Origin: Semisulcospira habei
Taxonomy: Eukaryota; Mollusca; Gastropoda; Semisulcospiridae
Assembly: GCA_036245525.1 (NCBI GenBank)
Contig: BTPG01000005.1
Span: 181,139,838-181,203,837, forward strand
Direction of reading: 5' to 3'
DNA: 64,000 bases
The notes under the pieces were generated by a model, which was given only the letters and a program-made list of their open reading frames with translations, had not been told where the DNA came from and ran no database searches. A program made the translations under genes and the position numbers. This document shows, in pieces, positions 55,965-64,000 of the stretch (position 1 is the first letter of the stretch; every line of letters begins with the position of its first letter).

Positions 55965-56350
55965 TCAGGGGCGGACCTGGGGGGGGGGGGGATCACCCAC
56001 CCCCCACCCCCACTCCAGACCCAAAATTCTTTAAAATGCTTTAAAGAAAGTCCCTTTTGGGTGTGTTCGGACTTCCCCCCCCCCCCTCTCCCCCCGTTGT
56101 TTGATATTTTGGCGAATGGTGAGAGTCTTAACACGCACGCGCCTACTCTCTCTCCCACACACCCCCCCCCCACCCCCCTTCCCCGCTGTTCGAATTTTTT
56201 TTTTTTTTTTCCCCTGGAAGCAAGGTCTAGCGTCGGGGAGGCTTTTTGTATCAGGTTAAAGGTCCCAAACCAAAGTTGGACCTCGCCACCCTCCCCCCCC
56301 CCCCCGCTACCCCCCGCTCCCCGCCCCCGAGGTAACTGATCCGCGCCTTG
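55965..56350. mobile_element. Possible hAT-like MITE with C-rich interior
   Basis: CAGGGGCGGACC at the left and GATCCGCGCCTTG at the right form imperfect inverted ends of the style of hAT elements. No clean 8-bp duplication. The interior is mostly poly(C), poly(G) and T runs. Confidence 0.35.
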
Positions 56351-56569
56351 TGATAATAACAGACCGCGACGGCTGATGGAAAAACAAATCGCAAAATTTC
56401 AGACTGAGGGCCGAAAGCTCTAATGGCCTAACACCGCATAATTGTGATGACTAATTCCACTCACTGAAGCTTCCCTAATACTAATTCCAATAATACTTAA
56501 GTATAGAGCGTTGTCACCGCAGTGGTATACTGCAGTCGTGTTTACTATTCAGTCAGTGGTTTGACTTAA

Positions 56570-56656
56570 CCCATTTAGCCTCAACGCGCTACAGCAGGAG
56601 ATGGATCGACCATGATAATTCAAGGGGAGTGCCAGATTAGCTTGGTGCCTGACACC
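56570..56656. mobile_element. HP-B left half, interrupted
   Basis: TTAA at 56566, CCCATTTAGCCTCAACGCGC, then left arm GATAATTCAAGGGGAGTGCC up to GCTTGGTGCC, where a LINE fragment begins. The right half is missing. Confidence 0.75.
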
Positions 56657-56943
56657 GCAGTATCTAACCACCAAATTTATGCCACAGCAAGAACGCGAAC
56701 GGACCTCAAGGAACAATACTTTACCCCTACCTCTGCCTAGAATTGACCTCTTTAAAACTAGTTTATCATTTCTGGACCGTTTGTATGGAACACACTTCCT
56801 GCACATTTGAAGACTATAGCCTCGCTTGGAATCTTTAAAACGAAACTTTTAGATTACCTAATGAGCCAAACATAACATCACTGGGCATTTATTTAAACAA
56901 ACCCTGATGGTTAATACTTTCATGTAATACATGCATTTATGTA

Positions 56944-57037
<94 letters not shown>

Positions 57038-57149
57038 TATAAGATGAATGTTGAGTGTTACTATTATTTTGTGTAAATAATTTTAATTTATTATTACTTT
57101 AAAAAAAAAATATTATTGTTGCATGAAATAGTGTGTGTAAATATAATTC

Positions 57150-57188
<39 letters not shown>

Positions 57189-57190
57189 TA
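56657..57190 (+). mobile_element. CR1/L2-type LINE 3' end with (GT)n and (ATT)n
   Basis: Decayed coding remnant LPRIDLFKTSLSF, then NTLPAHLKTIASLGIFKTKL in a shifted frame, ending in TAA near 56870. The 3' UTR contains (GT)n 56946-57036 and ends in (ATT)n 57151-57188. Confidence 0.75.
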
Positions 57191-57308
57191 ACCTATTTTA
57201 TGTTGTAGATGTTAGCAACGGCAAGTTTGTAAAATGACGATTTGTTTCTGTCAAAACTTTTTACCGTTGATAAATCATCACCATGGCTTGACTTCGCGAA
57301 CGAAGATT

Positions 57309-59357
57309 CTATAGGGCTTGCCCACGACGTCTGCAGGCATTTTCGTGACTGCGGAGGCCAATCCGGGACAGGCAGGTTCGACCGCAGTGGCTGCAGGGGA
57401 AGGTCTGGTCAGGGTTCTGAGTTACGACAACTCTGTTTTTTCTCCTGAGCCGCTTGTCCTTGAGGTTAGCTCTGCGAGAGTCCTCAAAGGAGACGGCTGC
57501 CTTGTGAATGGTGGAGCGCCAGGTGTCACGGTCCGCAGCAAGCGAAGACCACTGGCGGTGGTCGATTTGGCAGGCACTAAGTGACTTCTTGAGACCGTCT
57601 TTGTATCTCTTCTTTGGTGCCCCTCTGTCTCGGTGTCCAGTGGCGAGCTCGCCGAACAGAGTGATCTTGGGTAGGCGATGATCCTCCATCCTGGAGACGT
57701 GCCCCGCCCAGCGAAGCTGTGTCCGCAGCAGCAAAGCCTCGATGCTCAAAGTTTCCGCCTGTTCAAAGACCTCGACGTTGGTGACATAGTCACTCCAGTG
57801 AATGCTGAGGATGGTACGCAGGCAGCGCTGGTGAAAGCGTTCGAGGAGTCGTAGTTGGCTGCGGTAGAGGGCCCAGGACTCGGAACCGTACAGCAGGGTG
57901 GTGAGGACGACAGCTCTGTACACGCTGATCTTTGTGCCTTTTTTCAGCTGTTGATTGTGCCATACCCGCTTGTATAGTCGCCCGAAAGCACTGTTCGCTT
58001 TTGACAGCCTGTTGTCCAGCTCCTTGTCCAGCTTGGCGTCCGACCTGATGATGCAGCCGAGGTAGGTAAACTGGTGTACAGACTTCAGTTCAGACACGCC
58101 GATGGTGATGTGGGGAGGGCGATGCTCTTCCTTGGGTGCTGGCTGATGAAGGACCTCTGTCTTTTTCAGACTGACCTCAAGTCCAAAGAGCTGGGCGGCA
58201 TCTGCGAAGCAGGACGTAATGCGCTGCAAGGCTCTCTCTGTGTGTGCAACGAGGGCAGCGTCATCAGCAAAGAGCAGCTCACGAATCAGTTGGTCTAGGG
58301 TTTTTGTGTGGGCCTGCAGTCGTCTGGGGTTGAACAGGCTGCCATCGAGACGATATCTGATGTACACTGCGTCGTCATCGTCGAGGTCCACTGTGGCCTG
58401 CTTCAACATCATGCTGAAGAAGATGGTGAAGAGGGTCGGTGCCAGCACGCAGCCTGGCTTCACGCCGTTGCGAATGGGGAATGGTTCTGAGAGGTCACTG
58501 TTTAGTCTGACCTGGCCTTGCGGGTCCTCGTGGAGCTGGACGATCATGTTGAGGAACTTTGGGGGACAACCTAGTCGCTCCAGGATCTGCCACATACCTT
58601 GCCTGCTCACAGTGTCAAACGCTTTTGTTAGGTCGACAAACGTTACGTACAGCCCTTTGTTCTGCTCGCGGCACTTCTCCTGAAGCTGTCTCAGCACAAA
58701 GACCATGTCGGTGGTACTCCTGTTGGCCCTGAAGCCACACTGGCCCTCTGGGAGGTGGTCTTCAGCGATGGCAGGTACCAGCCGATTCAGGAGCAACCTT
58801 GCGAGAATTTTCCCGGTAATGGACAGCAGGGTAATTCCACGATAATTAGAGCAGGCAGACTTCTCTCCTTTGTTCTTGTACAGGGTGATGATGACTGCAT
58901 CACGGAGATCCTTTGGTAGTGTTCCTTTTTCCCAGCAGCAGAGAAAGAGGTCGTGGAGCTTGTTGTGCAGTGCTGGGCCTCCATGTCTCCATATCTCTGG
59001 CGGGATTCCGTCAATGCCTGCTGCTTTGCCACTCTTGAGCTGGTGGATGGCTGTGAGGGTCTCTTCGGCGGTGGGCGGTTCGTCCAATTCAACCTTTAGT
59101 GGAAGGTGTGGGATTTGGAGGATGACTGTTTCTTGAACAGTGCGCTCAGCGCCGAAGAGGTCCTGAAAGTATTCCGACCAGCGGTTCAAGATGGAGGTAT
59201 TATCTGTGAGGAGTGCCTGTCCATCAGCGCTTCGCAGGGGACTTTGTACCAGATGCCTAGGGCCATACACTGCTTTCAGTGCTTCGTAGAAGCCCCTGTA
59301 GTCACCGTTGTCAGCGCAGAGCTGGGTCCTCTGTGCGAGTCTGGACCACCACTCGTT
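57309..59357 (-). CDS. LINE-D reverse transcriptase and C-terminal zinc finger
   Basis: An uninterrupted frame of over 680 codons from the amber at 59358 to TAG at 57309 (first methionine at 59270). Finger blocks: SGKAAGIDGIPPEIWRHGG and ACSNYRGITLLSITGKIL. Motif A: VTFVDLTKAFDTVS. Motif B: NGVKPGCVLAPTLFTIFF, with P where the second copy (35110) has Q. Motif C: LLFADDAALVA with both aspartates. Thumb: FTYLGCIIRSDAKLDKE. C-terminus: FPCSHCGRTCLSRIGLRSHE, a C2H2/C2HC-type finger, likely for nucleic-acid binding. In frame with the endonuclease, so the ancestral protein was a single polyprotein of about 1,080 residues. The P in motif B may itself impair activity. Confidence 0.92.
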   Translation of the reverse strand, partial: NEWWSRLAQRTQLCADNGDYRGFYEALKAVYGPRHLVQSPLRSADGQALLTDNTSILNRWSEYFQDLFGAERTVQETVILQIPHLPLKVELDEPPTAEETLTAIHQLKSGKAAGIDGIPPEIWRHGGPALHNKLHDLFLCCWEKGTLPKDLRDAVIITLYKNKGEKSACSNYRGITLLSITGKILARLLLNRLVPAIAEDHLPEGQCGFRANRSTTDMVFVLRQLQEKCREQNKGLYVTFVDLTKAFDTVSRQGMWQILERLGCPPKFLNMIVQLHEDPQGQVRLNSDLSEPFPIRNGVKPGCVLAPTLFTIFFSMMLKQATVDLDDDDAVYIRYRLDGSLFNPRRLQAHTKTLDQLIRELLFADDAALVAHTERALQRITSCFADAAQLFGLEVSLKKTEVLHQPAPKEEHRPPHITIGVSELKSVHQFTYLGCIIRSDAKLDKELDNRLSKANSAFGRLYKRVWHNQQLKKGTKISVYRAVVLTTLLYGSESWALYRSQLRLLERFHQRCLRTILSIHWSDYVTNVEVFEQAETLSIEALLLRTQLRWAGHVSRMEDHRLPKITLFGELATGHRDRGAPKKRYKDGLKKSLSACQIDHRQWSSLAADRDTWRSTIHKAAVSFEDSRRANLKDKRLRRKNRVVVTQNPDQTFPCSHCGRTCLSRIGLRSHENACRRRGQAL

Positions 59358-60547
59358 CTAGAGTTCTCTAAGCTTGAGCTGGAGACTGCTGCAGATGAGG
59401 CGGAAGGCAGTCTTCTTCACAGGGCAGGAAGGCTGGGCTAGGTGGGCCTGGTGGGCGGCTCTTTTTTTTTTTGCTAGAAGTTCCTGGATCTCTACGTCGT
59501 TTTCGTCAAACCAGTCTCTGTTCCTCTTTCTAGTAAAGCCCAAGACTTCCACAGAGGATTTTACAATAGCAGTTTTCAGTTGTTCCCAGAGTGTTTCAGG
59601 GGAGGAGTCTGCTGGATCAACTGTGTCTTTGAGCATGCGCTGTAAATCGGCCTGAAGGGCAGCTTTCTTGTCGTCACGCTGAAGGCTGGCAACATCACGC
59701 TTTTTCTTGGGGGGGGGGGGGGGGCTCCCTTTCTTGGGTTTCAGCTTGAGGCGGAGCCTGAGTTTGCAGCGAACAAGGCGGTGGTCAGTGTGGCACTCTG
59801 CGCTGTGCATCACTCTGGTGAGGAGGACGTCACTGCGGTCCCTCTGACGCACTAGGACATAGTCGATAAGGTGCCAGTGCTTGGAGCGAGGATGCATCCA
59901 GGTGGTCTTTCGACTGTCCTTTTGCTGGAAAGTAGTGTTGGTGATGACAAGTTGCTGCTCTGCACAGAGCTCCAACAGTAGGCGACCATTGTCATTGCAG
60001 TTCCCAACGCCATGCTTGCCGAGGACTCCTTTCCAGGCTTCAGAGTCTTGGCCCACTCTGGCGTTGAAGTCGCCAAGGATGATGACTTTGTCGTCTGCAG
60101 GGGTGCTCTGCAGGAGGCTGCGCAGGTCAGAGTAGAACTTGTCTTTTTCTGCAGGCTCTGCCAGGAGGGTTGGGGAGTACACACTGAGAAGGGTGACGTA
60201 TTGCTGGTGTCTCAGTGGGAGGCGCATGGACATGATGCGGTCGGAGTGACCGGTTGGTAGGTTTTCCAACTTAGTCGCAATGGGGGTCTTCACCATGAAG
60301 CCCACGCCTGAGAGCCGTCTTTCTGATGCAGGCCTGCCTGACCAGTAGAGGGTGTAGCCAGCGCCAAGTTCTTGGAGGCTGCCTTCCTCCGGGAGGCGTA
60401 CTTCGCTGAGCGCGGCGATGTCGATGTTTAACCTCCGCAATTCATGGGCAATGAGGGCGAGCGACGCTCAGGGCGTCCGCTGTCTGCTGTGTCGAGCATG
60501 GTTCGGATGTTCCAGGATGCTACGTTGAGTCCGGTCGTGGTCGTCAT
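59358..60547 (-). pseudogene. LINE-D endonuclease (ORF first half)
   Basis: The likely start is the ATG at 60545-60547, giving a leader that reaches LNVASWNIRTML, the first catalytic asparagine block. One base is missing near 60459 relative to the onward frame (ALIAHELRRLNIDIAALSEV). From 60440 the frame is open for 360 codons with SEVRLPEEG (catalytic Glu), YSP, LGDFNARVG (Asp/Asn), IDYVL and TDHRLV (His). A TAG at 59358-59360 then interrupts; the same frame continues as NEWWSRLAQRTQLC into the RT. The enzyme nicks target DNA. With the frameshift and stop the protein cannot be made in full. Confidence 0.9.
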
Positions 60548-61237
60548 GAGAGTGGATCCGTTGTTTGTTTGTTTTTTTTTTTTCTTGTTTTCTGACTGCA
60601 TGAGAAGATGCCCGTTGACCGCGGCTAGCCAACTGGGGTTACGAGGGCTTTGGTTAGGCCACCTTTTCTAGGCCCCTCTCCGTGTGGAGCAAGCAGTGCT
60701 GTCCCTAGAGAAGGCTGCTTGGTCGTTCAGGGTGTGCCGAGTGACGTTGTCATCCCCAGGTCAACATCAGGCGACCAATATCCTGAACCGCCTGCATGCA
60801 GGTTTGAGACTGCGGCTTCCAGTGACATCTTTCACCTGCCGTTTTGCCCCTTGCCTATCGCTACAGGACTTGGAAAGTTCAGTGTCATAGTCCGTGGGCG
60901 TTTCCTAAAGCCTGCGCGGTGGAGCTTTTTGGTGGAGTGCAGTGTGCGCAGTACTGGCCCCACCCTTTAAACCCTTGGTTCGTTTGCCATAGCCTAGCAA
61001 GCTGGGACGGTGGCATCGAGGTCCTCGGGTCGTAGGTTTTATATCAGACTGTCCTTGTCTTAGTCTCTGGCTCAAAAGCCTTCCCCCGGAGACACGGGGG
61101 CTTTGATGTCAGGGATTTCCTCCCTTAGCCTTTCCGCAGCAGGGGATTCGTGGGGGCCGGGGTCGTCTATGTCCCGTGCAGATGTGAACATCTGCCCACT
61201 GCCCAGACGGTGACACTTACCAGAGGAGAAAAATCCA

Positions 61238-61314
61238 ATGCCGGAACCCGGTATCGAACCTCGCACCTTTGGCATTGGAGGCAGACGCCTTAACCACTGC
61301 GCCACTTCCCCGCC
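61238..61314 (-). promoter_or_regulatory. tRNA-like Pol III promoter at the 5' end of LINE-D
   Basis: Minus strand: element position 1 is G at 61314. TGGCGCAGTGG at 61304-61294 fits the tRNA A box and GGTTCGATACC at 61260-61250 fits the B box, 33 bases apart. The A box begins at +11, close to the +8 of tRNA genes, so initiation would fall at or near the first base. The segment between (TTAAGGCGTCTGCCTCC) is tRNA-Leu/Ser-like. Confidence 0.7.
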
Positions 61315-61498
61315 CCGTTGATAAATTAAGTTTCATCATCATCATCATCCTGCATCTGGTATAGGGTCGTTAGGTGACGGCTCCGAAATTTCGGAAATGC
61401 GGCCGTGCTGTCAGATGGGTTAAAAAGCCGATGTCAGCTGATCCCGCCTCACGCTCTGCAGGTCTGAGGATGCTAAATGAAACCGACCTTTCATACCA

Positions 61499-61556
61499 AG
61501 ACGCATAGACTCGCACGAGCCCCCTGCTTGGGCCCATGAAACTCTATGTCTCTTGT
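61499..61556. mobile_element. HP-A hairpin, degenerate
   Basis: AAGACGCATAGACTCGCACG pairs imperfectly with CATGAAACTCTATGTCTCTT. Confidence 0.65.
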
Positions 61557-61604
61557 ACTAAATTAACTCGTTCAGCCCCGACAGCCCACAGCAAGACATT
61601 TGTC

Positions 61605-61705
61605 GAGCTTGATCATTGTTCAAAGGTGGTGCCAGAATAGCCTGTCGCCCATAATATAGGGTCCAAGCTATTCTGGCACCACCCTTGAACTATCATGCTC
61701 GATCT
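61605..61705. mobile_element. HP-B hairpin
   Basis: GATCATTGTTCAAAGGTGGT left arm; right arm CACCACCCTTGAACTATCAT. AT-rich loop enlarged. TTAA near 61565 and 61782 probably bound the element. Confidence 0.82.
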
Positions 61706-61839
61706 TCTCTAGAATTGAAATACAGTCCTTCAGAAGGCAACGTCAAAATTTAAGGGGATTTCGGTGTTGGGATAGAATGAGTTAAAGTGTATATGTAGAT
61801 GATACGTCTTTGTCACGTGCACCGTCAAGCCATAGGGGT

Positions 61840-61906
61840 TCGATGACAGTAGCTTTGACTAATGTAAATCAACTGCGCCACCGCGTGCGCTCCAGCGCCT
61901 ATACTA
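61840..61906. mobile_element. HP-G half copy
   Basis: TAGGGGTTCGATGACAGTAG and AAATCAACTGCGCCACCGCG follow the left arm of 18116-18267. No right arm. Confidence 0.6.
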
Positions 61907-61930
61907 AGCTCAAGGTATCCATCAACAGAT

Positions 61931-62035
61931 GGATCGACCATGATAGTTCAAGGGTGAAGCCAGAATAGCTTGGCGCCTATGGGCTCGGCGCCAAGCTATT
62001 CTGGTACCACCCTTGAACTATCAAAGTCGATCTGT
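61931..62035. mobile_element. HP-B hairpin
   Basis: GACCATGATAGTTCAAGGGT stem; right arm CCACCCTTGAACTATCAAAG; GCCTATGGGC loop. Confidence 0.87.
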
Positions 62036-62150
62036 GTCCTGCACTGCAATGCAGTCTTCAGAGGGCAACCGCAATATTTGGGGGAATTCGGTCTTGAGGT
62101 ACAATGAGTTAACGCGCTCAGAGCCGAGAAAATTTGAACACCTCCCAACT

Positions 62151-62249
62151 GCAAAATGCATAGATCATCATAAGCCCCTCTCCCCCATCCCCCCCCCCCC
62201 CCCGAACCTGCCTCAGTTGCGAGGCTCATGAGGATCTATGCCTCTTGCT
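62151..62249. mobile_element. HP-A hairpin with C-rich expansion
   Basis: GCAAAATGCATAGATCATCA left arm. About 30 bp of poly(C) lies between it and the CAGTTGCG centre; normal right arm. Confidence 0.8.
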
Positions 62250-62343
62250 GACACCACTTCGAATCCATGATACTGGCACAGTCAGGGCTCTTTGGTCTTG
62301 ACTGAAAATTGCAGAATAACTGCTTCAGCTGGTACTGAACGGG

Positions 62344-62484
<141 letters not shown>

Positions 62485-62590
62485 TGCGCGCAGCTCACGG
62501 AAAATAGGATGAACGCGTTAGCTCAAGGGTATCTGCCAGACATCTGTTAACCCTTTTCATCCTGATACACCCATTGCTTGAAATAAATTT

Positions 62591-62670
62591 GACTGATAGT
62601 TCAAGTGTGGTGCCAGAATAGCTTGGCGCCTCAGGCGCCAAGCTATTCTGGCACCACCCTTGAACTAAAA
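62591..62670. mobile_element. HP-B hairpin
   Basis: GACTGATAGTTCAAGTGTGG; perfect inner stem with GCCTCAGGC centre. Confidence 0.9.
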
Positions 62671-63065
62671 CAGCACGATCTATCTCCTAATCTGTAACGA
62701 AGCCTTCACAGGACAAAAAGCAAATTGTACAAAATCAGCCTCAGGATTGTAATGGGACAAGACACCACTCTCGAGCTGCAAGAATCGCTATCCGCGTGCC
62801 CCCGTCAGTTGGCTCTGAAAGATATATGGACGCTACACGGCAGGTACGACTCTGGGATGCATCATACCTGACTTGCGGCACTCATCTTGCAGCACTTCGT
62901 CTAGATATGACATAATCATCATCATTGTGTGAACTTCAGTCCGCTAAAGTCTGTATTCACTCTTCAGTAACGTTTGCTTACGTTCATAACGCCAGCTGCG
63001 GCCCGCCGGGTACCGCCACGATGACTTTCACAAGTTAGTTTGATCAGATTTCCCGGTGCGCAAAG
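62671..63065. other. No recognisable feature
   Basis: Unique sequence. No coding or repeat signal. Confidence 0.4.
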
Positions 63066-63128
63066 TCCATCGCAAAGTCCCGTGCGCGGGCCAACGTCGG
63101 CCGACGTCGGCCCGATGGCCTTTTCAGT
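63066..63128. mobile_element. HP-F remnant
   Basis: GGCCAACGTCGGCCGACGTC GGCC core followed by the usual GATGGCCTTTTCAGTGCGC. The left arm is deleted. Confidence 0.65.
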
Positions 63129-63205
63129 GCGCATTGGGTTGCTTTGTGTGTGCTGCTCCGCGATTTTCAATTCAACAGCTTTGAGTCGAAAGGCCCTCCG
63201 TAGTG

Positions 63206-63342
63206 CGGCTCATGAGGATCTATGCCTCTTTGGAGATGTTTGCAGTGTTGACTATGCTTAAGGCCCAAACCGATTATCCACCGTGATGTTTTTCTCGTTT
63301 GTTGTTTTGGGAGCCGTGCGTTTGCAAACGTAACCTCACTAA
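63206..63342. mobile_element. HP-E right half
   Basis: GGCTCATGAGGATCTATGCC, GGAGATGTTTGCAGTGTTGA and GCAAACGTAACCTCACTAA. No left arm. Confidence 0.75.
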
Positions 63343-63460
63343 TATAGGCCTTACTGAGACAGGAAACTCTCATTTCTCGTTCATGGATTATTACGTGAGT
63401 AAATTATTTGAATCTTTGAATCTTGCTGTTCACGTAATCAACAGCGATGAATCTGTCATG

Positions 63461-63590
63461 ACATCTGAAGGGTGGTGCCCGACTATCTTGGTTGGTTGGT
63501 TAGTTCGGGGTTTAACGTCCACAGCACCGAGGTGATCATGGACGGCCCTGACGGGGCTATCTTGGCGTTTATCCAGGCGCTATTGAAGCA
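63461..63590. mobile_element. HP-B remnant split by a SINE fragment
   Basis: TCTGAAGGGTGGTGCCCGAC, then CTATCTTGG duplicated around the insertion (63483-63491 and 63557-63565), then CGTTTATCCAGGCGC. Confidence 0.7.
63492..63556 (-). mobile_element. SINE 3' end, 65 bp, with 9-bp target duplication
   Basis: Minus strand: CCGTCAGGGCCGTCCATGAT ... GTTAAACCCCGAACTAACCA. 5'-truncated member of the 26320 family, flanked by CTATCTTGG on both sides. Confidence 0.85.
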
Positions 63591-63934
63591 AATAAACAAG
63601 GCACCAGTGGGCTCCCTATATAGGTCATAGGACCGTCATCGTCTCTCCAAGACGGCATTGTTAACGAAAGAGCAACCATGCGTCTGGCCTGGGTCCCTAC
63701 TTTCCAGTCGAGGGCACTTCTGATTGTCATATTTCCCATTTTTTATTTTGTCTCCTATTATTTGTTTCTTTCCTTTTTTCCTTTTCCGTTGGTTTTTTTT
63801 TTTTTTTTCCTCTCTCCCCATTTTTAGCCTAATACTTTCTTTTCCAGACTGTTGGCAATTTTCGTTAGATTGGAAAATTCAATCACAGACTCAACTCATG
63901 AATATTTAATATGTGAATAAGACAAGTTCTGACG
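63591..63934. other. T-rich sequence, no gene
   Basis: T/C-rich run at about 63725-63815 gives a hydrophobic frame that is compositional. Confidence 0.5.
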
Positions 63935-64000
63935 GCAAGAGGCATAGGTTCTCATGAACCCCTGCGTCTGCAGGGGCTCATGCGAATCTATGCCTTTTGC
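63935..64000. mobile_element. HP-A hairpin at window end
   Basis: GCAAGAGGCATAGGTTCTCA; right arm GCGAATCTATGCCTTTTGC ends with the window. Loop GCGTCTGC. Confidence 0.87.

Larger units (their letters stand above)
57276..61314 (-). mobile_element. LINE-D, complete non-LTR retrotransposon with 12-bp duplications
   Basis: CCGTTGATAAAT lies at 57264-57275 and 61315-61326, so the 4.04-kb insertion is defined on both sides. Minus-strand order: tRNA-like promoter, 5' UTR of about 770 bp including that head, endonuclease, RT, C-terminal zinc finger, short 3' UTR (ATCTTCGTTCGCGAAGTCAA) and an ATGGTGATG tail. Only a frameshift and one amber break the main frame. Clade: RTE-like by tail and by similarity to elements I recall as RTE-type. 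Inference. Confidence 0.93.

Noticed and set aside
57309..60440. Large frames as host genes
   Set aside because: EN and RT motifs, flanking 12-bp duplications and a second copy at 35110 show a retrotransposon.

Overview
This window looks like non-coding, transposon-dense DNA from an animal nuclear genome. Supporting signs are non-LTR retrotransposons with animal-type endonuclease/reverse transcriptase, tRNA-derived SINEs, very long dinucleotide arrays, TTAA-flanked palindromic MITEs, and no compact operons. The repeat mix suggests a marine invertebrate, perhaps a mollusc such as a gastropod. That is inference; no host protein or rRNA is present to confirm it. I found no convincing host exon. 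Every recognisable protein-coding stretch belongs to a retrotransposon.

Retrotransposons. LINE-A (2985-5505, minus) is a decayed CR1/L2-like copy. LINE-B (33062-34468, minus) is a 5'-truncated RT copy. LINE-C (41838-43117, plus) is a CR1/L2/Rex-like 3' piece. LINE-D has a complete insertion (57276-61314, minus) with 12-bp target-site duplications and one nearly intact EN-RT-zinc-finger frame, plus a truncated relative (35110-36640, plus). LINE-E (47897-49662, plus) keeps RT thumb and RNase H and has 16-bp duplications; smaller pieces lie at 49815-50288 and 44575-44662. Short LINE 3' ends lie near 27.9, 32.5 and 56.7-57.2 kb. SINEs lie at 18.8-19.1, 26.3-26.6, 39.5 and 63.5 kb. A possible solo LTR lies at 1273-2267.

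Palindromes. Dozens of short hairpin-forming elements are scattered from end to end. I group them by stem: HP-A (core GCAAGAGGCATAGATC), HP-B (TTCAAGGGTGGTGCCAG), HP-C (CCCTTTGGCTGTCGG), HP-D (GCATGAGTGAGCTTAG), HP-E (ends GTGAGGTTACGTTTG, carrying the HP-A stem inside), HP-F (GGCCGACGTCGGCC), HP-G (GC-rich, 18.1 kb) and FB (foldback with 142-bp perfect arms at 29.8-30.1 kb). HP-A, HP-B and HP-C copies are typically bounded by TTAA followed by CCC, as in piggyBac-type MITEs. One HP-B insertion into an FB element shows the TTAA duplication directly. No transposase gene is visible, so these are non-autonomous here.

The most unusual signals are: (1) hairpin copies whose two arms differ from the family in the same, matching way; (2) the same inner hairpin framed by different outer ends; (3) a tRNA-like Pol III promoter at the exact 5' end of the complete LINE-D; (4) repeated insertion of other elements into hairpins. 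Long (GA)n, (CA)n and (TA)n arrays often sit at retroelement tails. Gaps between these features hold nothing I recognise.
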